DNA from: Armatimonadota bacterium
Lineage (GTDB): Bacteria; Armatimonadota; HRBIN16
Assembly: GCA_028275265.1 (NCBI GenBank)
Contig: JAPWUZ010000042.1
Location: forward strand, 1-13,490
Reading direction: 5' to 3'
DNA: 13,490 bases
Made by a program: the position numbers and the translations under genes. Each line of letters opens with the position of its first letter. The first letter of the stretch is position 1. Under the pieces are notes generated by a model, which saw only the letters and a program-made list of their open reading frames with translations, was not told where the DNA came from and ran no database searches. Below, one piece after another: positions 6,557-13,490 of this stretch.

Positions 6557-9490
6557 CTATCGGATTCGCCAGATACCCACGTGGTCTACTACCACGCCTG
6601 CCGTGCCGAACCATTCCACGCGCGTTTCGATCGCGCCGCCGGGGTGGCTGGTGGTCAGCGCCACGTAGCGGTATGCACCCAAAGGCAGCTCCTGCGCCTG
6701 CACGATACGCTCGGCGGTGATAGGAGAGCCTCCGCCCACGCAGGTATCTACCTTCAGCAACGCGCCCTGTGCCTCGTCGGTGCGCTTGATGCGGAACAGC
6801 ACCAGATACCGTCCCGCGGGCATACCGGCGTAGGGACCGAACACGATATGTCCCGGTTGTGCCTTACCCGGAACCGCGCTCCACGCCGTGCCGCCGGTAG
6901 CTTCTGGGTCGGGAAGCTCTGCGCCTGACAGATGCCCCAGATTCTCCGCTTCATAGAAACCCGCCGGTTCCAGCTGTTGCGGGGGCGGTAGCGTCCCGAC
7001 CACCATATCTGGCTTTACTCGCAGCACGGGGATACTCACCTCTCGTCGTCCGAACGCGCCCTCGAGGGCGATTTTCACCGCATCCGCGACAGGTATCCCT
7101 TCCACCAGTACGTCCACCCCGTTCGGCGGGAAGAGGTCTATCGTGTCGAACGAAGTTGCCGCCTGCTGAAGACCTTCCTCCACATGCACTTTGACCTTCT
7201 GACGCTCCTTGCCGGTGTTGCGCACGTGCAAGGTAAAGGAGATGCGCTCGTCGCCCAGCACCGCGATGCGGTCCGGAGGGCGCACGATGATTTGCTCGCG
7301 CTCCATTGCCTGCAGGTACAGCGTCGCCAGGTGGTCCGGGCGTACCGCCACATAGTCGTCGCCCAGACGCTGCAGAAGGTCGCGCAGCATCGGCAGACTG
7401 GTTCCCCAGTTCCACAGGAACAGATGCAGGAAGGCAGGTCGTTGTTTGGGGGTGAGCGCACGAACCTGTTGCTCCCACAGGGCAACCTGTTCTTCTGGAG
7501 AGGCGTTCTCCCGCCATCCCATCACCGCATGGAACACCGGCACGTTACGGGAGGTGAGGTAGGTAGCGTCTTCGTAGCGGGTGACGCGCCTGCCGTAGTC
7601 GGGGAACAGAGCCTGCGGGCGCACCAACTCGGCGTACTGTGCGATCAGCTTCGGCTGCGTGATACCCATAATCCACGCGGCGTGCAGGTCCATCGGCACC
7701 ATCGCCAGGCGGGTGAGGTTCAGGAAATCGGTATATACCTTCTCGCGGTCGCGGTAGCGGATGCCGTACTGGTCAGGGTAGGTGTACCCCAGCCCCGACA
7801 CCGCGGTGAGCCAGTAATCCTGCGGCGTGGAGGTTTCGTAATAGTAATCCACCACAGCGGGAATCAACAGCCCTGCTGCAGGGCTCATCGTCCAGCCGAT
7901 GGGAATCTTGCCTCGCAGAGGGTCGCGCCACAGCTGCGGGAAGTTGTGCGTGGTGAGCACCGGCAGGTTGTCCCCGTCGGACATGATGAAGGAGATGTAC
8001 ACCTTGTCGTCCATTAGCGGGGGCGCGGGCGGCGCGGGCTTCTGGCGGAACTGTGCCACGCGGATGCCCGAATGCACGGTGAGATTGGAAACGTTAATCG
8101 TACCCACCAGGTACTTGCCGAACTCTGCGAAGAGGGTGACGCCCGGTCCCTCGCCGATGCCGATGTCTTTGCCCGCCCACGGGTAGCTCAGCACACAGGT
8201 GTTGGGAGGCATCTTCGCCAGTATCTCTTCCGCAAGGCGGGCTTCCGCGTCGGGGTCGGAGTACGGTCGTGCTCCATCAATCGGTCCCGAAATCCAGAAG
8301 ATGAACACGCGGTTCTGCACCAGATAGTCCCGCAGCGCGAGGCGGTCGGGGTAGGAGCATGCCACCAGATGGTGGTTCATCTTCTCCCAGAGTGTCTGAA
8401 ACGCCCAGCGATAGGCATCCACGTTCTTTTTCCACCGCCCACGCAGGTCGGCGATAACGGGCAGGGATAACTCCCTGGCGATTCGGGGCGACGCCACTAC
8501 GGCGTCATGCACTCCTGCCAGCATGGTCGCGACGTTTTTGGTTGCAGGCACGGCGGGGTCGGTAATCACCATGCCCTTGATCACCGAACGGAACCGTTGC
8601 AACAGCTGCTGGGGATTGCTTACACGCTCCGTGCGCTTCACCCAGCCGCGCTGTCGCATCCAGTCCAGCCAGAACTGGTCGGTCTCGTTGAAGAGATAGT
8701 AGACCTGCGGTCGCTGGCGGTTCACGATGCCCTGCAGGCTCAGCAACAGCATCTGCCAGTCGGCAGATAGCGGACGAATATCCGCCACCAGCAGGGTGTC
8801 TGCGGGGGTAGATGAGCGGGCGAAAATCTCATGGAGCGAGGGCGAAGGGGTGACCGGCAGGTCCCTCGGTTGTCCTGAGGGTTGTGGTGGATGGACACGC
8901 TGAACGCCCTGAGGCACCTGCGCACCCTCCACGCGGAAGAGGCTCACTCTGTCCACACGCAGTGAAGCGTAACCCGTCCAGCGCAGGCGACACTCCAGCT
9001 TGCCCCCGTCATAGCGGAAGAAGAGGGGGATTTGCACGTATCTGCCCGGAGGCAGGTCGATGTCCTTTACCTCCTGCGCCGCCAGGATGTTCTGTCCGTA
9101 GCCCACACAGGCATCTATCTCCGCGACGGTTTCGCCGTCGCGGATGTCATCCAGCATCTTCACACGGAAGAACGCGGCGTATGTACCGGGCGGCAGTTCG
9201 ATATAGGGACCGTAGAGGATGTGTCCTTCGAGGCCTCGTTGTCCTCCGCGCTCGGAGGTTCGGGCTTCTCGCGCCTTGCCACCGTGCGCATCGGGGTCGT
9301 TGACCGTCCACCCCACATTCGAACTGGCTTCCTCCGCCTCCCACGCACGAGCGGGCGTATAATGTGCTTCAGGCAGTTTCACGGAGGCAGGAACCTCCCG
9401 CCGCACCTGCGCCCAGTCGGGGGTCTGTTGGGCAATGGCAGCGGAGACAATGAGAAGAAAGAGCAAACCGCTGTTCAGACAACGCTTCAT
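6557..9490 (-). CDS. Secreted GxGYxYP-family putative glycoside hydrolase with two flanking carbohydrate-binding-like modules
   Basis: This 977-residue protein has a clear signal peptide (MKRCLNSGLLFLLIVSAAIA, cut near AQQ, about 20-22). The core at about 230-740 matches the GxGYxYP family, named for the motif seen here as GLGYTYP at 566-572. SDGDN at 504-508 is another conserved block with likely acidic functional residues. The family is annotated as a putative glycoside hydrolase from distant homology, and I know of no proven activity. Residues ~742-830 look like an Ig-like beta-sandwich. The N-terminal module (~50-187) and the C-terminal module (~846-977) are related to each other: both have W/F-EAE, GHI..GPY...P.G.Y...FR.K, D.CVG and end in V(D).V..(F/W)R. 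They resemble CBM6/35-like sugar-binding domains. It is convergent with the aminotransferase cluster and 166 bp downstream of the chemoreceptor gene on the same strand. I see no good own promoter, so co-transcription with the receptor gene is possible. Confidence 0.85.
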   Translation of the reverse strand: MKRCLNSGLLFLLIVSAAIAQQTPDWAQVRREVPASVKLPEAHYTPARAWEAEEASSNVGWTVNDPDAHGGKAREARTSERGGQRGLEGHILYGPYIELPPGTYAAFFRVKMLDDIRDGETVAEIDACVGYGQNILAAQEVKDIDLPPGRYVQIPLFFRYDGGKLECRLRWTGYASLRVDRVSLFRVEGAQVPQGVQRVHPPQPSGQPRDLPVTPSPSLHEIFARSSTPADTLLVADIRPLSADWQMLLLSLQGIVNRQRPQVYYLFNETDQFWLDWMRQRGWVKRTERVSNPQQLLQRFRSVIKGMVITDPAVPATKNVATMLAGVHDAVVASPRIARELSLPVIADLRGRWKKNVDAYRWAFQTLWEKMNHHLVACSYPDRLALRDYLVQNRVFIFWISGPIDGARPYSDPDAEARLAEEILAKMPPNTCVLSYPWAGKDIGIGEGPGVTLFAEFGKYLVGTINVSNLTVHSGIRVAQFRQKPAPPAPPLMDDKVYISFIMSDGDNLPVLTTHNFPQLWRDPLRGKIPIGWTMSPAAGLLIPAVVDYYYETSTPQDYWLTAVSGLGYTYPDQYGIRYRDREKVYTDFLNLTRLAMVPMDLHAAWIMGITQPKLIAQYAELVRPQALFPDYGRRVTRYEDATYLTSRNVPVFHAVMGWRENASPEEQVALWEQQVRALTPKQRPAFLHLFLWNWGTSLPMLRDLLQRLGDDYVAVRPDHLATLYLQAMEREQIIVRPPDRIAVLGDERISFTLHVRNTGKERQKVKVHVEEGLQQAATSFDTIDLFPPNGVDVLVEGIPVADAVKIALEGAFGRREVSIPVLRVKPDMVVGTLPPPQQLEPAGFYEAENLGHLSGAELPDPEATGGTAWSAVPGKAQPGHIVFGPYAGMPAGRYLVLFRIKRTDEAQGALLKVDTCVGGGSPITAERIVQAQELPLGAYRYVALTTSHPGGAIETRVEWFGTAGVVVDHVGIWRIR

Positions 9491-9506
9491 CGCTGCATGA
9501 CCTCCT
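9491..9506 (-). promoter_or_regulatory. Ribosome binding site of the GxGYxYP gene, with overlapping out-of-frame ATG
   Basis: AGGAGG (9501-9506 read on the minus strand) lies 10 nt before the ATG at 9490, slightly far. An out-of-frame ATG at 9498-9496 sits between them and opens a three-codon frame whose TGA overlaps the real ATG. It is too close to the ribosome site to be the preferred start, so this is probably incidental. Confidence 0.5.
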
Positions 9507-9553
9507 GTAGCGTTGCCTGTAACTTCGCGGTGAAGAGTTATTTCTCCTGTAAA

Positions 9554-9642
9554 GGGAGGGCGAGCCCCTCGCCGAGGCCTGAAACCCCTCCCCGTGCGCG
9601 GGGCATCGGGTGGGGGCGGCTCACCCGGAGGTTCGCCCTCCC
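9554..9642 (+). repeat. Palindromic dispersed element, copy 2
   Basis: It is bounded by a perfect 10-bp inverted repeat, GGGAGGGCGA (9554-9563) and TCGCCCTCCC (9633-9642). Internally GGCGAG-CCC-CTCGCC (9559-9573) forms a tight hairpin. The right 25 bases match copy 1 with one mismatch. It fills most of the gap between the chemoreceptor stop and the GxGYxYP gene start. It has no coding potential. It could affect read-through between the two genes. Confidence 0.7.
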
Positions 9643-9656
9643 AACCATTGTGCGGC

Positions 9657-12002
9657 TTACGCTGCCCTGCGCATGACGTCCTTTTGTTGTCCGCGCACGA
9701 TGTTCATCAGGGTATCCAGCGCACGCACGATCTCCTCTTTGGCTCGCATCGCCTCCGGCAGCAAACGCTCCGCCTGCTGCTTCTGTCCGCGGTTCGCCAG
9801 GGAGACAATCTCCCGCTCCAGCTGATGGAAACGAGCGTGCGGTGCTTCCATCGCCTGAAATTCGGGATACGAACCGAAGTCTCTTTGACCTGAGCTGTAG
9901 TACCATTTGCCGAAGTGGCAGCTGGTATGGTCTCCTAAACCGGCTTCCGTCAGAGAGACCTTACCATCTATCACCCGTCTCAGACGCTCCGCGCGGCTGA
10001 TGTGAGCGTTCTTGAACACATGGATACACTCTTGCAGGGCGGTGCAGTCGCCGGTGTTGAATTGCGCCAGCGCAAGCTGTAGTTCGGCTGCCATTTTCGA
10101 GAGCTCCTGAGCGGTAGCCGCGACCTCCTCGTTGGTGGCGGTGAGTTCTTCTGCGCTTGCCGCAGCTTCCTCGCTGATGCTCGCCACCGACGCAATCGCC
10201 GAAGAGACCTGCTCCGAGCCAGACGCCATCTCCAACGCTGCTCGGGCGTTCTCCTCCGCGCTCTGCAGCACCGTGCTCACCGTCGCCAGCACCTGCTGCA
10301 CACTCGCCGACATCTCCTCTGCCACCGCCGTCACCGACTGCACTTCGCCCGCTACCTGCTGCGCCGCCTCGATAATCTGCGTCAACGCCGAACCCACCTG
10401 CTCACTGCGCGCAAAGCCGTCTGTGACGCTCTGGGCAGTGGCTTGCATCTCACGAACCGCCACCTCCACGCCTGAACGCACATTGCTAATCAAAGCCGCA
10501 ATCTCCTTGGTGGCGGAACTCGCCTGCTCTGCCAGCTTGCGCACCTCGTCGGCAACCACCGCGAAACCACGACCATGCTCACCGGCACGCGCCGCCTCAA
10601 TCGCCGCGTTCAACGCCAGCAGGTTCGTCTGCTCCGCTATCTGCTCAATGGTCTGCACGATGTTGCCTATCTGCTGACCCAGCTGGTCTAACTGAGCCAC
10701 CTTCTCGGCGGAGGCTTCCGCCTGCTGCTGGATTTGGCGCATGGTCTGTAGCATCTCCTCCACCGACTGTCCGCCCTGCTGGGCAATCGCGCTAGCTTGC
10801 TGGGCGGATGCCGCCATCTGCTGTGCGGAGCGTGCCACCTCTTCCACGGCTTTGGCAGCTTGCTTCATGCCTTCTTCTGCCTGCTGGGCGGCTTCGCGTT
10901 GTGCTTCACTGCCCTGCTGCACGGTGCGGATGGCTCGGTCTAAGTTGTCCATTGCTTGCGCGGCTTCCGTAGCCTGCTGGGCGAGCTGCTCGCTGCCGCG
11001 CGCGATTTCGGTGGAGGCCTGCCCAGACTGCTCGGTGGACCCAGCCAGTTCACTGCTGGCGCCCGATACCTCTCCGGCTGCTTGCGCTGCCTGAATCAAG
11101 GCATTGCGTATCGACTCCTGCGCCTTCGCGAACGCGCGCCCTATCTCGTGGATGCCTTCCAGCATCGCGTTGTAGGTGCGCGCCAGCGTGCCAAACTCGT
11201 CACGGGTGGACAGGTTGATGGGTGCTGTCTGAGTAATGACCTCTGCCGTCAGGTTGCCCTGTTCCATCGCTCGCATAGCCTGTTCGAGACCGCTAAGGTC
11301 GCCGGTACGCAGACTCTCCAGTCCGTGCACCATCTGGTGGACTACCCTTGTGAGGTAACGCGCAATGAGCAAGCCAAACAACGAGGCGACCAGCACGGCA
11401 CAGACCACAAAAAGACCCACCCAAAACCGCGCCTTCCCGTAGGTCGCCGCGATGACCGTCTCGGCACGCTTGCTCTTCTGGGCAATCTCCTCGTCGATCT
11501 TGCGTATGAGAGGGTCTATGCGTTCGCGCAGCACCGGGCGCATCTTCTCCGCCACAAAGCGTTCCGCTTCGTCGCGCTTGCCCTGCCGGTCCAGCTGTAT
11601 CAGCTGTTTGTGCAGCGCCACGTATTCTGCCCACGCGCTCTTCAGCTCTTCGAAGGTTTGCCTGTCCTCTGTCTGTTTGAGAGATGCCTCGTACTGCTGG
11701 AATGCCTCCTCCACTGCCTGAATATTTTGGCGGGCGGCTTCCTCGGCCGCCTGCATCTCCTGCGTGTTGCCGATTGCCAGCATGTGGCGAAACTCCCGCG
11801 CTCGAACCTGCTGAATGTGCGAGTCGATTTCGCCGAAGGCAATGGCGTTCGCCAGATGGTGTTCCACTACCTCGCGGGCAGGCTGGTTCACTTTCGCCAA
11901 CTGGACGAGGCTGAAAACGCCGACGGCTACGGTAAGCAGGACGCACGTGCCAAAACCGATGCCCAGTTTGACTGAGGTATTCAGGTTGTAGAATGTTCGC
12001 AT
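9657..12002 (-). CDS. Transmembrane methyl-accepting chemotaxis protein with C-terminal CZB zinc-binding domain
   Basis: This protein has 781 residues. TM1 is at about 12-36 and TM2 at about 192-216. Between them lies a ~155-residue helical extracytoplasmic region of the four-helix-bundle (4HB_MCP) kind. A HAMP region follows (~215-290; GDL.., DEFGTLARTYNAM), then a long Gln/Ala-rich coiled-coil hairpin. Its tip is the canonical CheA/CheW-contacting sequence (IAEQTNLLALNAAIEAARAG at 455-474, then EHGRGFAVVADEVRKLAEQ). Residues ~655-775 form a CZB domain with NAH (H667), H692xxC695xxGKWYY and PHARFH (H722, H726), the expected 3His/1Cys zinc site. CZB receptors such as TlpD sense zinc or oxidants from the cytosol. 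There is no CheR-tethering pentapeptide at the C-terminus. The start at 12002 is chosen for GGGGG 8 nt upstream. The frame stays open further upstream, but that part lies antisense to the prepilin gene and lacks receptor features. No other che genes are in the window. Confidence 0.93.
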   Translation of the reverse strand: MRTFYNLNTSVKLGIGFGTCVLLTVAVGVFSLVQLAKVNQPAREVVEHHLANAIAFGEIDSHIQQVRAREFRHMLAIGNTQEMQAAEEAARQNIQAVEEAFQQYEASLKQTEDRQTFEELKSAWAEYVALHKQLIQLDRQGKRDEAERFVAEKMRPVLRERIDPLIRKIDEEIAQKSKRAETVIAATYGKARFWVGLFVVCAVLVASLFGLLIARYLTRVVHQMVHGLESLRTGDLSGLEQAMRAMEQGNLTAEVITQTAPINLSTRDEFGTLARTYNAMLEGIHEIGRAFAKAQESIRNALIQAAQAAGEVSGASSELAGSTEQSGQASTEIARGSEQLAQQATEAAQAMDNLDRAIRTVQQGSEAQREAAQQAEEGMKQAAKAVEEVARSAQQMAASAQQASAIAQQGGQSVEEMLQTMRQIQQQAEASAEKVAQLDQLGQQIGNIVQTIEQIAEQTNLLALNAAIEAARAGEHGRGFAVVADEVRKLAEQASSATKEIAALISNVRSGVEVAVREMQATAQSVTDGFARSEQVGSALTQIIEAAQQVAGEVQSVTAVAEEMSASVQQVLATVSTVLQSAEENARAALEMASGSEQVSSAIASVASISEEAAASAEELTATNEEVAATAQELSKMAAELQLALAQFNTGDCTALQECIHVFKNAHISRAERLRRVIDGKVSLTEAGLGDHTSCHFGKWYYSSGQRDFGSYPEFQAMEAPHARFHQLEREIVSLANRGQKQQAERLLPEAMRAKEEIVRALDTLMNIVRGQQKDVMRRAA

Positions 12003-12030
12003 CGCTGTTACCCCCAACAAGATGGTTTGC

Positions 12031-12076
12031 GCGTCGAGGTGTTGATGCCTCTGCGATTGGCAACGACCTCGAACGC
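12031..12076 (-). ncRNA. Imperfect leader hairpin upstream of the chemoreceptor gene
   Basis: TCGAGGT (12034-12040) pairs perfectly with ACCTCGA (12066-12072). GCG (12031-12033) pairs with CGC (12074-12076) past a 1-nt bulge, and GTT/AAC plus GCC/GGC extend the stem inward around a 3-nt bulge. It would lie 29-74 nt upstream of the start codon in the mRNA. It matches no riboswitch class I recognise; it could be a regulatory structure or chance. Confidence 0.3.
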
Positions 12077-12179
12077 ACGTTGTTGAACGACCTGCAAACG
12101 CCGTCCATTCAGTTATCGGCAGAAGGCAGTAGTTTGTGAAGGGGGTTACAGATGAAGTAACAGGCGCAGAGGAGCAAAT

Positions 12180-12203
12180 GCGGGGCGCATCCATGCGCCC
12201 CGC
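12180..12203 (-). terminator. Hairpin terminator after the prepilin gene
   Basis: A perfect 11-bp stem, GCGGGGCGCAT (12180-12190) and ATGCGCCCCGC (12193-12203), with a minimal 2-nt spacer, sits 26 nt after the prepilin stop on the minus strand. The sequence after it (CATTTGCTCC) has only a short T-run. It probably separates the prepilin and chemoreceptor transcripts. Confidence 0.7.
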
Positions 12204-12229
12204 GTCGTGATGACAACGGGAAAAGGATG

Positions 12230-13189
12230 TTACCGGTACTCGCCAGCTACGAGCAGCTGTGCCACGTTGCGGCAGGTATCCGGGTCGGGTTGCCCGCCGC
12301 AGTCGCCTGAAGCAAAGTCTTTCACGTTCGCGCCTCCCGCGAAGGTCTTTTCGCCCGGTCGCTGGAAGCAATGCCACTTCCACAGGTTGTTGGCAATGGC
12401 AGCCTGCATGCGTGTCCACTTGACGTGTCCATCCGCGAACAGGAAATGTACGCCTTTCAGGTGGTTGATGAGCCAGCCGTACTGACGCACATTACCGTTC
12501 AGACAGGGCGACCCCGGTGCGGGCACGTCACCCCCTAAGGGGTCTCCAGGCGGGTTGCACCAACAGCGAGCGATCGCCCATGGACCGGTGTCGGACTCGT
12601 AGTTCCTCCCATCCTGTAGCCAGATGGTTTCTGCGGGAACCTCCAAGTCGCTCAGGTTGCGCTGGTAAGTAGCCCAGATGGCGTTGCCGTTGGCGTCCAG
12701 CTGCACACCCGTCTGGAACACCGCGCCGTTCACGGTGTAGCCACGCGGGAACCACAGGTTCTCCCTCTGCAAAATGGTGCAGAAGGGGTCGTTCCTGTAC
12801 CAGGGCGAGCTGGGATGGCAGTGCGCCCAGGTCTCATCGCGCTGAGAGCCTCGCCATGCTCTTTCGTTGTCTCCCAGCATTCGGGAGATTTGGGCACGGG
12901 AGTTAGGGCACTCGTACACGTCCATGTTTTTAATGTAGGGCAAGATTCGATACTTCCAGTTTAGCACCACCGCTCCGGTGGGACCCCAGGTGCGGTTGTG
13001 CGGGAAGGTTTCATCGTAATCCTGCAGGTACATCATGATACCCGTGCCCACCTGCTTGAAGTTGCTCAGGCACGATGCCTGCCGTGCCTTCTCTCGCGCC
13101 TGCGAGAACACGGGGAACAGGATGGCTGCCAGTATCGCGATAATCGCGATAACCACCAGCAGCTCGATCAACGTGAAACCGCGCTTCAT
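12230..13189 (-). CDS. DUF1559-type prepilin / pseudopilin with H-X9-DG motif
   Basis: This 319-residue protein starts MKRGFTLIELLVVIAIIAIL, a textbook class III (type IV pilin / type II secretion) prepilin leader. Cleavage by prepilin peptidase is expected after G4, with methylation of F5; E9 is the conserved Glu5 of the mature form. The hydrophobic helix runs on to about residue 26. The globular part shows the C-terminal motif H243-X9-D253-G254 (HLKGVHFLFADG) typical of the DUF1559 family, which is expanded in Planctomycetes and Armatimonadetes. About 65 residues follow the motif, and the protein has ten cysteines. The ATG at 13189 is used: an upstream in-frame GTG at 13201 overlaps the ribosome site and would add four residues before the leader. 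It is probably an envelope filament or secretion pseudopilin. The gene has its own promoter and terminator. Confidence 0.93.
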   Translation of the reverse strand: MKRGFTLIELLVVIAIIAILAAILFPVFSQAREKARQASCLSNFKQVGTGIMMYLQDYDETFPHNRTWGPTGAVVLNWKYRILPYIKNMDVYECPNSRAQISRMLGDNERAWRGSQRDETWAHCHPSSPWYRNDPFCTILQRENLWFPRGYTVNGAVFQTGVQLDANGNAIWATYQRNLSDLEVPAETIWLQDGRNYESDTGPWAIARCWCNPPGDPLGGDVPAPGSPCLNGNVRQYGWLINHLKGVHFLFADGHVKWTRMQAAIANNLWKWHCFQRPGEKTFAGGANVKDFASGDCGGQPDPDTCRNVAQLLVAGEYR

Positions 13190-13200
13190 GAACTGGTCCA

Positions 13201-13206
13201 CCTCCT
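13201..13206 (-). promoter_or_regulatory. Ribosome binding site AGGAGG fixing the prepilin start
   Basis: AGGAGG on the minus strand lies 11 nt before the ATG at 13189. It abuts and overlaps the in-frame GTG at 13201, which rules out that GTG as the start. Confidence 0.75.
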
Positions 13207-13248
13207 ACCTATTGATTTCGCCCTGATTAAGGGCTTAACTGTGATTCG

Positions 13249-13278
13249 ATTTTAGAACGTCCTGTAAAGGTTTGTCAA
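13249..13278 (-). promoter_or_regulatory. Sigma-70-type promoter of the prepilin gene
   Basis: Read on the minus strand, a perfect TTGACA -35 box (13278-13273) and TAAAAT -10 box (13254-13249, 5 of 6) are separated by 18 nt. Transcription would start near 13242, giving a leader of about 50 nt. A small hairpin, GCCCT-5 nt-AGGGC (13220-13234), lies between this point and the ribosome site. Confidence 0.75.
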
Positions 13279-13390
13279 GACCTTTCCCAGTACGAAAGAA
13301 GGGAATTTTCGAAAAACAGCGGGCGTTACGGGGGCGACGTGAAAGTGGACGACGATTTAGATCGCGGGCTACTCGCCCCGCTACATGTCT

Positions 13391-13473
13391 GGAGGGCGAT
13401 ACCTCAGGGCGAGCCCAACCCCACCCCACGGTCGGGGAGGAGAGTGTACGGCTCGGCGGGAGCCTCGCCCTCC
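13391..13473 (+). repeat. Palindromic dispersed element, copy 3
   Basis: It is bounded by a perfect 9-bp inverted repeat, GGAGGGCGA (13391-13399) and TCGCCCTCC (13465-13473). It contains GGGCGAGCC near the left end and a hairpin GGCTC-5 nt-GAGCC (13450-13464) near the right end, in the same layout as copies 1 and 2. It is 83 bp long and lies upstream of the prepilin promoter at the right edge of the window. The rest of 13279-13490 shows no gene. Confidence 0.65.
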
Positions 13474-13490
13474 TTCACTATGTTCAATCG

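Larger units (their letters stand above)
12003..12229 (-). promoter_or_regulatory. Leader and promoter region of the chemoreceptor gene
   Basis: On the minus strand, TTCACA (12140-12135) and GATAAC (12117-12112) are separated by 17 nt, giving a fair sigma-70-type promoter (5/6 and 4/6 matches). This would leave a leader of about 100 nt before the ATG at 12002. A ribosome site, GGGGG, is at 12015-12011. Just upstream of the -35 box is an inverted repeat GTTAC-7 nt-GTAAC (12145-12161). A large imperfect hairpin (12031-12076) lies inside the leader. There is no coding content. Confidence 0.4.

Noticed and set aside
10956..11975. Plus-strand open frame (339 codons) opposite the chemoreceptor gene
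   Set aside because: It is antisense to a well-supported receptor, shows no domain, and its composition follows the complementary codons.
12024..12030. GCAAACC on the minus strand in the chemoreceptor leader, suggestive of a c-di-GMP-I riboswitch
   Set aside because: The other conserved parts of that riboswitch are absent, and only about 20 nt remain before the start codon.
12003..12419. N-terminal extension of the chemoreceptor frame (139 extra residues)
   Set aside because: It runs antisense through the prepilin gene's 3' end and its terminator, has low-complexity Arg-rich content, and the ATG at 12002 has a ribosome site followed by a normal TM1.
9545..13270. Shared 11-mer TCCTGTAAAGG at 9545-9555 and in the prepilin promoter spacer (13260-13270)
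   Set aside because: An 11-base match between two places in 13.5 kb on two strands is expected by chance, and the first site has no good -10 box.

Overview
The window looks like a piece of a G+C-rich (roughly 60% by eye) chromosome from a free-living Gram-negative-type bacterium. Armatimonadota is my best guess. The reasons are a DUF1559-type prepilin with an H-X9-DG motif, a beta-helix surface protein ending in a dockerin-like EF-hand pair, a large GxGYxYP-family protein, clear AGGAGG ribosome sites, and short GC-rich palindromic repeats between genes. Planctomycetota or Lentisphaerota share several of these families and cannot be excluded. I see no tRNA, rRNA, transposase, integrase, phage gene or CRISPR array.

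Layout. (1) Positions 1-1110, + strand: the 3' part of a secreted beta-helix protein whose gene starts left of the window. It contains near-identical 78-81 bp coding tandem repeats. (2) Positions 1111-1542: a non-coding stretch with two kinds of palindromic dispersed repeat. (3) Positions 1543-6511, + strand: a tight three-gene cluster of a secreted beta-propeller protein, a NodB-fold deacetylase-like protein with no signal peptide, and a DegT/DnrJ-family PLP aminotransferase. A strong hairpin just after the last stop ends the cluster. (4) Positions 6557-9490, - strand and convergent with the cluster: a 977-residue secreted GxGYxYP-family putative carbohydrate-active protein, flanked at both ends by related carbohydrate-binding-like modules. 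(5) Positions 9657-12002, - strand: a transmembrane chemoreceptor with a four-helix-bundle-like sensor region and a C-terminal CZB zinc-binding domain. (6) Positions 12230-13189, - strand: a DUF1559-type prepilin with a good sigma-70-type promoter. The right edge is non-coding and holds a third copy of the palindromic element.

How it may work together (inference). Most products are exported or deal with carbohydrates. The + cluster pairs two probable cytosolic sugar-modifying enzymes with a secreted propeller. The opposite strand carries a secreted carbohydrate-active candidate, a chemoreceptor and a pilin-like protein. This fits surface sensing and carbohydrate use, but no substrate can be read from the sequence. 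The points most worth a second look are the uncharacterised deacetylase/aminotransferase pair with an altered metal site, the symmetric architecture of the GxGYxYP protein, and the three-copy palindromic repeat family with 9-10 bp terminal inverted repeats.
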